22,160 nucleotides of DNA, from contig JAMPIC010000030.1 in assembly GCA_023663025.1 (NCBI GenBank), positions 1 through 22,160 on the forward strand. The letters are read 5' to 3'. Below the pieces are notes generated by a model, which worked only from the letters and a program-made list of their open reading frames with translations, had not been told where the DNA came from and ran no database searches. Below are positions 7,018 through 14,521 of the stretch, piece by piece. A program made the translations under genes and the position numbers. Source of the DNA: Prevotella sp. GTDB lineage: Bacteria > Bacillota > Clostridia > Oscillospirales > Ruminococcaceae. Numbering within the stretch: position 1 is the first letter of the stretch; each line of letters starts with the position of its first letter.

Positions 7018-7359
7018 TCATTCGTCCCGCGCTGCTTTTTCGCACACCTTGTCGTACAGCGAGTAAAGCTTCTGGACGCCGTTTTCCAGAAAATAATAAT
7101 GAGCTATATATGGTATCAGCAGCGCAAGCATAAGAACGGCGGCTGCAAGCATACCGAGGTTTTCGGACGCGAAAAAGGCGATAAGGCTCATAAACATCAG
7201 CAGGGCGAAAAGAATTGTCACCAAAAAATGTATAAGCCTTTCGTGCTGCATAAAGCCGATCTTGACGAGCATTTCGGACTTCAGCGATTTAAAGTCCGTA
7301 CCGTCGGTTTCAAGCGCGGCGGCAATAAAAGCGATGTACTCGCTGAAATATTTTTTCAC
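7018..7359 (-). CDS. Small two-helix membrane protein
   Basis: 113-residue protein of no family I recognise. It has an N-terminal soluble segment of about 40 residues, two closely spaced membrane helices (about 42-65 and 68-90) and a short charged C-terminal tail (YSLYDKVCEKAARDE). The frame is open as far as 7470, but a good promoter lies inside that extension, so I use the GTG at 7359, preceded by CGGAG at eight bases. It sits between RecQ and the EAL protein on the same strand, with its own promoter. It could anchor or modulate the EAL protein, but that is guesswork from position. Confidence 0.65.
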   Translation of the reverse strand: MKKYFSEYIAFIAAALETDGTDFKSLKSEMLVKIGFMQHERLIHFLVTILFALLMFMSLIAFFASENLGMLAAAVLMLALLIPYIAHYYFLENGVQKLYSLYDKVCEKAARDE

Positions 7360-7408
7360 AGAAAACGCTCCGTTTCGCTGAAAAGGTGTATTTTCAATAT
7401 TTATAAAT

Positions 7409-7437
7409 AGTATAGCATATATTCCGCAGATTTTCAA
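7409..7437 (-). promoter_or_regulatory. Promoter of the two-helix membrane protein
   Basis: On the minus strand TTGAAA (7432-7437), 17 bases, TATACT (7409-7414) preceded by TGC, an extended -10. It shows that transcription toward the EAL gene starts after recQ. Confidence 0.8.
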
Positions 7438-7482
7438 CAGATTTACAAAAAAATATACAAAGTCCTGCATTTTTTGTTAATT

Positions 7483-9345
7483 TTAACGAACGGTTTCTGC
7501 GGGAGACTTTATCTCCGGGTGCTCGGCGGCGTACTGCTCTATCAGCGTGCAGAAAACCTCGCTGTACCGTTCCGCCTTTTTCTTGCCCACCCCCGACACG
7601 GTCAGGAACTCCTCCTCGGTGACGGGAAGCTTCCTGCACATATCTTTCAGGGCGGCGTCGGAGAAAATTATGTAGGCGGGAACTTTCTCCGAGGCGGCGA
7701 ACTCGCTTCTCAGCTTCCGCAGCTCCCCGAACAGACCCATGTTCACGCCGTAGTCCGCAGCCAGCTTCTTTTCGGCGGCGGGGCTTTCCTTTTCCAGCTT
7801 CATTTCCACGGCAGTCCTGCCGCGGATGATTTCCGCCGACCTCGGCGTGGTCTTTACCACGGCGTACTCGCCCTCCAGCGCCAGCCAGCCGTTGTCTATG
7901 AGGAAATCTATCATCTTCACGATTCTTTTTTGGGTCATATCGGACATTATCCCGTAGGTGGACAGCTTGTCGAAGCCGAAGCTCAGAAGCCGCTCCCGCT
8001 TGCTGCCGTTAAGGATATCCGCTATCATGCTGCGCCCGAAGCTTCTTCCCATACCGTTCACGCGGTACACGCAGGACACTATCTTCTGCGCCTCGACGGT
8101 GATATCTACGGTCTCGAAATTGGCGTTACAATTGGAACAGTTCCCGCAGTAAGAGGGCGCGCGCTCCCCGAAATAGCGCAGGATATGCTCCCGCAGACAG
8201 CCCGTAGTCGTGCTGTAAAAGGTCATCGCTTTAAGACGCTGCAAGTCCCGCTCCTTGACCTCGGCACGGGTCTCCTCCGACATTTCGGGGTTGTCGTCGC
8301 TGTTTTCGATAAGGAAACGGTTTGTGTGAACGTCCTTGCTGCTGTAGAGAAGTATGCACTCGGCAGGTTCGCCGTCCCGACCCGCACGCCCCGCCTCTTG
8401 GTAGTAGCCCTCGATATTTTTCGGCATATTGTAGTGTACCACATATGACACATTGGATTTGTCAATGCCCATGCCGAAAGCGTTTGTGGCGACCATGACC
8501 GTCCTGCGGTCGCAGATGAAGTCGTCCTGATTTGCTCGCCGCTCACCGTCGGAAAGTCCCGCGTGGTAACGCGACGCGGCAAATCCCGCCGCGCACAGCC
8601 TTTCGCAGACCTCCTCCACCGTCTTGCGGGTGAGACAGTACACAATGCCCGACCTGTCGCCGTTCCGTCTGATTATTTTAACAAGCTCGGAAAATTTATC
8701 GGAGGGGCGGAGCACTCCGAAATACAGATTTTTCCTGTCGAAGCCGGTGGTGAGCACAAAGGGATCGTTTAGCCGAAGCATTTTCACAATGTCCTCCCGA
8801 ACCTCCCCCGTAGCGGTGGCGGTAAACGCGCTTACCACAGGGCGGCGGGACAGGGTGCTCACATACTCGGAAATTTTCAGGTAGCTCGGACGGAAATCCT
8901 GTCCCCACTGTGAAACGCAGTGAGCCTCGTCCACTGTGAGCATGGATATCTCCAGCTCCTCGGAAAGGGACAAAAATTCCTCCGTGAGCAGCCGTTCGGG
9001 AGCGACGTAAATTATCTTGTACCGTCCCTCCCGCGCCCTGCGGAAAACCTCGAGGTACTGCGGATAGGTCAGCGAGCTGTTTATGTACGCCGCTTTTACC
9101 CCCGCCTCCACCAAAGCGGAAACCTGATCGGTCATAAGCGATATGAGCGGCGAGACCACGACCGTCGCTCCGCTCATCATCAGGGCGGGAACCTGATAGC
9201 ACACGGATTTTCCCGCGCCCGTGGGCATTATCCCCAGCGCGTCCCTGCCCGCAAGTATGCTGTCGATCAGCTCCTCCTGACCGCTGCGGAATTCGCCGTG
9301 TCCGAAATATTCCCGCAGGATACGCAGGACTTCCTGTTTGTTCAT
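7483..9345 (-). CDS. recQ: ATP-dependent DNA helicase RecQ
   Basis: 3'-5' superfamily 2 helicase for recombination repair and stalled forks. 620 residues, the usual length. Walker A PTGAGKS is at 41-47, DEAH at 139-142 followed by the RecQ aromatic loop (SQWGQDFRPSY), and SAFTATAT at 172-179. The C-terminal motor lobe has NAFGMGID and EAGRAGRDG. The zinc-binding element (CLREHILRYF...CGNCSNC, about 378-401) and a winged helix (RQC) follow. An HRDC domain lies near residues 525-600, with LTVSGVGKKKAERY. The chain is intact, with no odd residue in the motifs I checked. GGAGG lies six bases before the ATG. The gene stands alone, with the broken RHH gene immediately upstream. Confidence 0.97.
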   Translation of the reverse strand: MNKQEVLRILREYFGHGEFRSGQEELIDSILAGRDALGIMPTGAGKSVCYQVPALMMSGATVVVSPLISLMTDQVSALVEAGVKAAYINSSLTYPQYLEVFRRAREGRYKIIYVAPERLLTEEFLSLSEELEISMLTVDEAHCVSQWGQDFRPSYLKISEYVSTLSRRPVVSAFTATATGEVREDIVKMLRLNDPFVLTTGFDRKNLYFGVLRPSDKFSELVKIIRRNGDRSGIVYCLTRKTVEEVCERLCAAGFAASRYHAGLSDGERRANQDDFICDRRTVMVATNAFGMGIDKSNVSYVVHYNMPKNIEGYYQEAGRAGRDGEPAECILLYSSKDVHTNRFLIENSDDNPEMSEETRAEVKERDLQRLKAMTFYSTTTGCLREHILRYFGERAPSYCGNCSNCNANFETVDITVEAQKIVSCVYRVNGMGRSFGRSMIADILNGSKRERLLSFGFDKLSTYGIMSDMTQKRIVKMIDFLIDNGWLALEGEYAVVKTTPRSAEIIRGRTAVEMKLEKESPAAEKKLAADYGVNMGLFGELRKLRSEFAASEKVPAYIIFSDAALKDMCRKLPVTEEEFLTVSGVGKKKAERYSEVFCTLIEQYAAEHPEIKSPAETVR

Positions 9346-9363
9346 GTGTGACCTCCGTTATTT

Positions 9364-9501
9364 TTATTCAAATATTTCTATGAATATGGCTCGGCATATG
9401 GATTCCGTTTTTGATACACTATCTTTTCGGCAATGACCGTCCGCATGCTTTTCAGTTCCGGAATTAAAATCTGTTGAAAACCGATTGTGCTTTTTGCTGT
9501 A
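9364..9501 (-). pseudogene. Broken ribbon-helix-helix gene, copy of the gene at 10919
   Basis: The minus-strand frame ending in TAA at 9364-9366 translates to 45 residues that align along almost their whole length with the intact RHH protein encoded at 10919-11125. RFSTDFNSGTEKHADGHC corresponds to RFVADLKPEEKKRVDDYC, and KDSVSKTESICRA to KEGISKTEFIRRA. The DNA also matches: GGCTCGGCATATGGATTCCG here against GGCTCGGCGTATGAATTCCG there. The N-terminal 20 or so codons are gone; an in-frame TAA (9502-9504) stands where they should be, and no start is available. It is a decayed duplicate. Together with the direct repeat and the promoter at 9591 it accounts for most of the gap 9346-9712. Confidence 0.75.
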
Positions 9502-9588
9502 TTATTTTTATTTTTTTTGGTACTTTTGCCGATTTTTACCGATTGTATTTTTTGCTGTATTATTTTTGATTTTTTTGGCATTTTTGCC
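9481..9588. repeat. Two tandem 50-bp imperfect direct repeats
   Basis: Bases 9481-9530 and 9539-9588 match at 44 of 50 positions, with a 58-base period. Both start CCGATTGT, share TTTTTGCTGTATTATTTTT and end TTTTGCC. The DNA is extremely T-rich. The first copy overlaps the 5' end of the broken RHH gene; the second ends just before the -35 of the next gene. Confidence 0.8.
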
Positions 9589-9590
9589 CA

Positions 9591-9619
9591 TTGACAACGC
9601 TGAAAAAAAAATGTATATT
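9591..9619 (+). promoter_or_regulatory. Promoter of the exported-protein pair
   Basis: TTGACA (9591-9596), 17 bases, TATATT (9614-9619). It would give a leader of nearly 90 bases, which contains a small AACGC/GCGTT hairpin. Confidence 0.8.
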
Positions 9620-9712
9620 TTAATCAAGACACTGATAACGCGTTTGAACGCAAAAAGCGTTGTCTCATTCCTTGTATGGGATTGTCTTAAAACTGTGTAA
9701 AGGAGTTTTATT

Positions 9713-10153
9713 ATGAAAAAAACGATCAAAAAAATTTTAGCTTTAGGTGCGGCGGCAGTTATGTCGGTGTCTTGCCTATGCATCGCAGTAAGCGCGGAAG
9801 AACCCGACACGTCCCCCGTCAGCATTGATTTTATTGCGGAGGAACAAACCGAATCCGCGAAAATAACGGTTGTCCGCTCGGGGACATATTCCAATGGATC
9901 AAGCTATGTAGCGCTCAGAGCCGACGGCACCTGTTATTTTCATATTGTGTTAGTCGATAACACCTACATAAGAGCTAACGGCACTTACAGTTCTACCGAT
10001 ACCTATTTAGGAGCGTCCTGCACCTCATACATGATCGTAAACAGCGATGGCAGCGTAAAAGAATCTATCCATGATACGATCGGCATAGACGGAACTTTCA
10101 GTAACGGAGGAACGGTACTCACGATAAGCAGCATAAAATACTATAAAGACTAA
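9713..10153 (+). CDS. Small secreted protein of unknown function
   Basis: 146 residues. A typical signal peptide covers residues 1-28 (basic start, Ala/Val-rich core, cut after AVSA). The mature part of about 118 residues is acidic at first, then a strand-rich domain with repeated G-T-Y/F-S turns (SGTYSNGSSY, NGTYSSTDTY, DGTFSNGGTV), which suggests a small beta barrel. I do not recognise a family. Cysteines remain at two mature positions. AAGGAG lies seven bases before the ATG. The next exported protein starts 25 bases after its stop, so the two are probably one transcript. The gene lies between the broken and intact RHH copies and looks like accessory DNA. Confidence 0.75.
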   Translation: MKKTIKKILALGAAAVMSVSCLCIAVSAEEPDTSPVSIDFIAEEQTESAKITVVRSGTYSNGSSYVALRADGTCYFHIVLVDNTYIRANGTYSSTDTYLGASCTSYMIVNSDGSVKESIHDTIGIDGTFSNGGTVLTISSIKYYKD

Positions 10154-10178
10154 CTTACAGAACGGAGTGATTATCTTT

Positions 10179-10865
10179 ATGACAAAAAAGAACATCCTGA
10201 AAATAGTGATCCCGTCGGCTGTCGCTCTGACCGCCGCTGCGGTTTTCTGCGGTTCGTATTATAACGCTGCCGATCCTTGTCCGAACTGCGGTGCGCCCGG
10301 CTGTCCCGAGGGCAGCATGTGCTCCGTTTGCTCGATGGACAATGCCCCTAATGTTATCGGTAAATCAAGATTCTGCACGCACCCTATAGATCAGGAATAT
10401 ACCGAGCCGACTGTTAAACCCGGAAAATACTATCTTAACGGCGATGTCAATTCCGCTTATATGGAAGTGACGGAAAACACCTGGCAGATTATCCCGGTCG
10501 AAAACTGCGATCTCCGGACTCTTTACAGTAATAACGTTTTGACCGATGAAGAGCTGTCAGCATTGAAAACTTCCCCGGACGAAACCATTGACGTCAATCT
10601 TACCGTAAATGAGGACCGTATCGCATTCTACTCAATGCCTCACGAATATACCGTTGTGACATGGCATCCGTTTGACATCATATGGCTTGCTCCCGGTCAA
10701 AATGAACCGAACAGCGTGCCGCAGGAGTACCGGCGAAACAGTGAGGATATCAACAGCGTGCCGACGAAATACTGGCAAAACGGCATGTTTATAACGCAAG
10801 GACCTCAGCTGATAGATGAAAATACACTGCAGTCATTTGGCGGCAATTATATCCTTGTTGAATAA
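10179..10865 (+). CDS. Membrane-anchored cysteine-rich protein of unknown function
   Basis: 228 residues. An N-terminal hydrophobic segment (about 7-27) acts as a signal or anchor. Just outside it is a cysteine cluster, DPCPNCGAPGCPEGSMCSVC, which resembles a small zinc knuckle or a disulfide knot. The rest (about 70-228) is a soluble domain rich in acidic residues and aromatics (KPGKYYLNGD, WHPFDIIWLAPG) that I cannot assign. The start is the ATG at 10179 with CGGAG 11 bases upstream; an in-frame GTG at 10167 overlaps the ribosome site. A clear terminator follows. It is probably co-transcribed with the preceding secreted protein. Confidence 0.7.
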   Translation: MTKKNILKIVIPSAVALTAAAVFCGSYYNAADPCPNCGAPGCPEGSMCSVCSMDNAPNVIGKSRFCTHPIDQEYTEPTVKPGKYYLNGDVNSAYMEVTENTWQIIPVENCDLRTLYSNNVLTDEELSALKTSPDETIDVNLTVNEDRIAFYSMPHEYTVVTWHPFDIIWLAPGQNEPNSVPQEYRRNSEDINSVPTKYWQNGMFITQGPQLIDENTLQSFGGNYILVE

Positions 10866-10871
10866 AATCTG

Positions 10872-10904
10872 AAATCCGCAGGCTTATGCCTGTGGATTTT
10901 TTTT
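10872..10904 (+). terminator. Terminator of the exported-protein pair
   Basis: Stem AAATCCGCAGGC/GCCTGTGGATTT with one G-T pair and a TTAT loop (10872-10899), ending in eight T (10897-10904). Confidence 0.9.
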
Positions 10905-10918
10905 GCGCTCCCGCCTTG

Positions 10919-11125
10919 TTACCGCTGCTTTTCAAGCATTTCTACGGCTCGGCGTATGAATTCCGTTTTTGATATGCCTTCTTTTTGGCAATAATCGTCC
11001 ACCCGTTTTTTTTCTTCGGGTTTTAAATCCGCAACAAAACGCGCGTAATGTTCTTTTTTGTAATTTTTTTCATATTCTTTTCTGTCAATTTTGTTTGGGT
11101 ATTCTATATATTTTTTTCTATCCAA
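10919..11125 (-). CDS. Ribbon-helix-helix DNA-binding protein
   Basis: 68-residue small basic protein. A charged N-terminal arm (about 1-28) precedes an Arc/CopG-type ribbon-helix-helix fold: the strand ARFVADL, helix KPEEKKRVDDYCQKEG, then ISKTEFIRRAVEMLEKQ. Such proteins bind DNA as dimers and often act as antitoxins or autoregulators; no toxin gene lies beside it. The only usable start in this frame is TTG at 11125, 12 bases after AAGGAG, which is long. That ribosome site is better placed for an out-of-frame ATG at 11133. A decayed second copy lies at 9364-9501. It is convergent with the exported-protein pair. Confidence 0.8.
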   Translation of the reverse strand: MDRKKYIEYPNKIDRKEYEKNYKKEHYARFVADLKPEEKKRVDDYCQKEGISKTEFIRRAVEMLEKQR

Positions 11126-11317
11126 AATAACATGACGCTCCTTAATTTAATAGTTATTTAATTGTAATTTTACTTTTTATTAACTAAATGTGGAGTACAA
11201 TACAATATAATTAATATAGAAACATACAGTTTCCGCCCTGCATTATGCGGAATTTTATGTTTACAAGGAAAAACAAGTATCATACTAATAGTGTACGAAA
11301 CGGAAAGGATTTTTATT

Positions 11318-11581
11318 ATGAACGATCTTCTGAGAAAGTTTTATGACTCCGAACTGTGCGAGGCAAGCAAAGGCTTTGAGCTTTCCGAAGAGGGCGCCGA
11401 AGCGCTGAACATACGCGACAGCGTATATAAAACGCTTGAAAAGAATCTCGGCAAAGAGGATTTTGAATTGTTTGAAAGATACATAAATGCAAACGGCATT
11501 ATCGGCAGCGAGGAGATTTTCCACGCTTATGCGGGCGGAATGCGCGACCTGATACGCTTCGCCTACGGAATTTTTATGTAA
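11318..11581 (+). CDS. Small DUF6809-like protein
   Basis: 87-residue, mostly helical, acidic cytosolic protein. It starts MNDLLRKFYDSELCE, which resembles what I remember of the DUF6809 family of Clostridia; the match is from memory and not certain. The function is unknown. AAGG lies eight bases before the ATG at 11318, and nine in-frame codons upstream are probably untranslated. The 190 bases before it (11126-11317) are AT-rich and hold a TTCCGC/GCGGAA hairpin (11231-11252) but no promoter I would defend. It converges with endonuclease III. Confidence 0.7.
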   Translation: MNDLLRKFYDSELCEASKGFELSEEGAEALNIRDSVYKTLEKNLGKEDFELFERYINANGIIGSEEIFHAYAGGMRDLIRFAYGIFM

Positions 11582-11609
11582 GAAAATTATACATATAGTA
11601 ATAAATAAA

Positions 11610-12245
11610 TTAAAGTTTACAGGAATACCCCTGCAAATGCGCCCTAAGAGGACATTCCAAACACTTGGGACTTCTCGCCGCGCAGAACTCCCTGCCGAAT
11701 ATTACCAGCCTGTGGCAGAAATCGCTGCCCTTGTCCGGGGGAATTATTTTCAGCAGATCCTGCTCCACCTTTTTGGGGTCGGTTTCTTTCGTCAGACCCA
11801 AACGCCCGCAGATCCTTATGCAGTGGGTGTCCGTGACTATGGCGGGCAAGCCGTGAACGTCCCCCATAATAAGATTGGCGGTTTTCCTGCCAATGCCCGA
11901 CAGCGTGGTCAGCTCCTCGACAGTGCGGGGCATTTCCCCGCCGAAATCGTACAGCAGGCGGCGGCAGGCTTCCACAATGCTTTTGGCTTTGGTCTTATAC
12001 AGACCGCAGGGCTTGATTATTTCCGCAACATCGTCAACGTCCGCCTCGGCGAACGCCTCGAGAGTGGGGTACTTCTCAAAAAGCGGCTTGGTGACAATGT
12101 TCACCCGCGCGTCCGTACACTGTGCGGAAAGCCGTCCCGCTATCATCAGCTCATAGGGTTTTTTATACGTCAGGGAGCACCTTGCATCGGGGTAGATTTC
12201 CTCCAATCCCGCTATGGCAAGAGCCGCCCTTTCTTTTTTTGTCAT
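11610..12245 (-). CDS. nth: Endonuclease III
   Basis: DNA glycosylase/AP lyase that removes oxidised pyrimidines in base excision repair. 211 residues, the usual size. The helix-hairpin-helix LSGIGRKTANL carries the catalytic Lys121, and TDTH carries Asp139, matching the E. coli Lys120 and Asp138. The iron-sulfur cluster region has C188, C195, C198 and C209. The usual spacing is 6-2-5, but here it is 6-2-10, so the last cysteine is displaced by five residues. AGGAG lies ten bases before the ATG. The gene starts 17 bases after the sensor kinase stop, so it should be the third gene of the two-component operon. Confidence 0.95.
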   Translation of the reverse strand: MTKKERAALAIAGLEEIYPDARCSLTYKKPYELMIAGRLSAQCTDARVNIVTKPLFEKYPTLEAFAEADVDDVAEIIKPCGLYKTKAKSIVEACRRLLYDFGGEMPRTVEELTTLSGIGRKTANLIMGDVHGLPAIVTDTHCIRICGRLGLTKETDPKKVEQDLLKIIPPDKGSDFCHRLVIFGREFCAARSPKCLECPLRAHLQGYSCKL

Positions 12246-12262
12246 ACTTGAAACACTCCTTT

Positions 12263-13708
12263 TTACACCGCGTCATCGCCGTCATGATTTTCTTTAACGC
12301 AGCCTTTCACCTCAAACCAGAACGTACTGCCCACGTTAATCTCGGAGCGCACACCGAATTTGAAATTGTGCCGTTTCAGTATCTGCTTGACGATGGAAAG
12401 TCCCAGACCGGTGCCGATTACCTCCCGCTTGTTTTTTTCGGCGCGGTAGTAGCGGTCGAATATCAGCGGCAGAAGCTCCGGCTCAATGCCCTTGCCGGTA
12501 TCGGTTATCTCGACGCGGGCGGTGGTTTCGTCATTTATTAATAGTGTAATGTAGACGTTCTTGTTCTCGCCCGTGTAGTTCACCGCATTATTTATAAGGT
12601 TGTAGAGGACTTGCTCGATCTTGATAACGTCCGCTTCGATCTCGAAATCGGTGTCGGCGGTTACGAAAAAGCTGTACCCTTTCTGCTCCGACAGCAGGGT
12701 GTACCGTCCCATAATTTCATGGATCTTTTTGGTAATGGAGAACTTGCTCAGGTTCAGCCCCTCGGAGCCGCTCTCCAGCTTGGACAGGTCGAGGATATCG
12801 TTCACCAGCGCGGCAAGGCGGTCGCTCTCCTCGATGATGATGTTTACATGTTCGGAACGCTTTGCGGGATTGTCCCCCGAAAGGTCGCGTATCATCTCCG
12901 CGTAGGCTTTCACCATGGTAAGGGGCGTTCTGAGGTCATGGGAAATATTGGCAATAAGATCGCGGCGCAGACCGTCCACCTTGGAAATTTCCGCGGCGGC
13001 GTAGTTAAGTGTCTCGGCGAGGGTCTCCGTTTCGCTGTATCCCCTGCCGTCAAACTCTGCGGAGTAATCGCCGTGTCCCAGTTTTTTTGCGGACTTTGTA
13101 ATACGCACGATAGGCGTTTCGATAAGTCTTGCCAAAAAATAGGAGATGCCCAGTCCCAAAACCAGAAGCATAATGCTTATCTGAAATATCTGACTGTTGA
13201 TAATGCTTTTTGTGGAATCGAGCGGCTCGAGGGACGTGTTCAGGAAGATATATCCGCTGGGGTCGGCGCGGTCGCCCAAAACCATAACGAACAGCATGGT
13301 GTCGTTGTTGAAGCGGGGATTTTTCACTTCCGCGTAATAAATGCCCGAGCTGCTCTCGACGGCTTTCGCCCTGTACTTGTAAAGCTCGACCGAGTAAATG
13401 CCGTGGACAAGGCAGTTGTTCGCCATCATATCGTAGGAGTAGACCTTGTTTCCGTAAGCGTCCTGAATGAGAATGCACATATCGTTGTCGTAAGCGAGGC
13501 GGTCGAGACGGTCTGTGGTGAACTCGTCCATGCTCCAGCCTGTGAGGATATAGCTTGCGATCTCGAAAATGTTTTTTGTTTTCATGCGCTTGTAGGTGGA
13601 TTCCAGAGACACCCCGAAGCTGAACCACAGCAGCGCCAGGATACTTACTATAAATATGGTGAAGTATATCCATACCGTGGTGCGTATGGTCTTGAAATTC
13701 TTTTTCAC
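12263..13708 (-). CDS. Membrane sensor histidine kinase
   Basis: 481 residues. Two membrane helices (about 11-32 and 172-193) flank an extracytoplasmic sensor domain of some 140 residues. A HAMP linker (about 194-245) is followed by the dimerisation/phosphoacceptor helix with His257 in ISHDLRTPL, and the ATP-binding domain with an N box (NLINNAVNY), DTGKGI and GTGLGLSIVK. It autophosphorylates and passes the phosphate to the regulator encoded just upstream. The ligand cannot be told from the sequence. The start is GTG at 13708 with AAGGA six to seven bases upstream; an ATG overlapping it meets TGA at once. It lies 68 bases after the regulator. Confidence 0.93.
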   Translation of the reverse strand: MKKNFKTIRTTVWIYFTIFIVSILALLWFSFGVSLESTYKRMKTKNIFEIASYILTGWSMDEFTTDRLDRLAYDNDMCILIQDAYGNKVYSYDMMANNCLVHGIYSVELYKYRAKAVESSSGIYYAEVKNPRFNNDTMLFVMVLGDRADPSGYIFLNTSLEPLDSTKSIINSQIFQISIMLLVLGLGISYFLARLIETPIVRITKSAKKLGHGDYSAEFDGRGYSETETLAETLNYAAAEISKVDGLRRDLIANISHDLRTPLTMVKAYAEMIRDLSGDNPAKRSEHVNIIIEESDRLAALVNDILDLSKLESGSEGLNLSKFSITKKIHEIMGRYTLLSEQKGYSFFVTADTDFEIEADVIKIEQVLYNLINNAVNYTGENKNVYITLLINDETTARVEITDTGKGIEPELLPLIFDRYYRAEKNKREVIGTGLGLSIVKQILKRHNFKFGVRSEINVGSTFWFEVKGCVKENHDGDDAV

Positions 13709-13776
13709 ATAATTTCCTTTCCTTTTAGAGGGCAGAGGATAGACTGCGTAACCGTAAATCGACGTATAATCTCATT

Positions 13777-14460
13777 TTATTCCGTTCTTTGGGTGTCAAA
13801 TTTGTAGCCCATTCCACGGAGGGTGACGATAAATCTGCGGTACTCTCCCAGCGAGCTGCGGAGCATTTTTATATGCGTGTCGACCGTCCTGTCGTCGCCG
13901 TAGAAATCGTATCCCCAAACCTCTTCGAGAAGCTTTTCCCGGGAGAGAGCGATACCCCTGTTCTTCACAAGATAGAAGAGCAGGTCGTACTCCTTGGGCG
14001 TGAGCTGTGCGGGAACGCCGTCGATGGTGACCTCCCTGCCCGCCACGTTTATTTCCAGACCCTCGAAGCGGATCTTTTCTATCTTGTTTTCTTCCGCAGA
14101 CGCTCCCCGCTTCAGCACAGCCTTTATGCGTGCGAGCAGCTCCTTCGGCGAGAAGGGCTTCACAACGTAATCGTCCACGCCTATCTCGAAGCCGAACAGC
14201 TTGTCGTACTCCTCGCCGCGCGCGGACAGCATTATCACGGGTATCTGCTTGGTTTTGCGTATCTCCTTGACAGCCGAATAGCCGTCCAGCCTGGGCATCA
14301 TTATGTCCATGACGATGATGTCGTAATCCTCTTTGCGGCACATTTCCACCGCTTCCATGCCGTTCTCGGCTTCGGCGGTCTCGTACCCCTCAAATTCGGC
14401 ATATTCCTTTACAACGTTGCGTATCATTTTTTCGTCGTCTACGATCAAAATTTTCGGCAT
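13777..14460 (-). CDS. OmpR-family response regulator
   Basis: 227 residues. The receiver domain has acidic residues D8/D9, the phosphoacceptor Asp52 (IVMDIMMPR), LSAR and the conserved lysine in VVKPFSP. A winged-helix domain follows (about 130-227), with LTPKEYDLLFYL, GYDFYGDDRTVDTHI and RGMGYKF. It is the partner of the kinase downstream. The frame is open to 14598, but the start MPKILIVDDE at 14460, with AAAGGA eight bases upstream, is the normal N terminus. First gene of the operon regulator-kinase-nth. Its leader or promoter region contains the large nested palindrome at 14522-14751. Confidence 0.94.
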   Translation of the reverse strand: MPKILIVDDEKMIRNVVKEYAEFEGYETAEAENGMEAVEMCRKEDYDIIVMDIMMPRLDGYSAVKEIRKTKQIPVIMLSARGEEYDKLFGFEIGVDDYVVKPFSPKELLARIKAVLKRGASAEENKIEKIRFEGLEINVAGREVTIDGVPAQLTPKEYDLLFYLVKNRGIALSREKLLEEVWGYDFYGDDRTVDTHIKMLRSSLGEYRRFIVTLRGMGYKFDTQRTE

Positions 14461-14521
14461 ATAAATCGTCCTTTCTTTTTGGGGCGGTTTTGCTTTGCGG
14501 CGCGGGAATATCGTGGAAAGC

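Noticed and set aside
7474..8448. 324-codon plus-strand frame opposite recQ
   Set aside because: The minus strand encodes intact RecQ motifs through the same bases; the plus frame is His/Leu/Val-rich noise typical of antisense frames.
12611..13807. 398-codon open frame on the plus strand opposite the sensor kinase
   Set aside because: It is a mirror frame of a strongly recognised kinase gene, with no ribosome site and no family resemblance.
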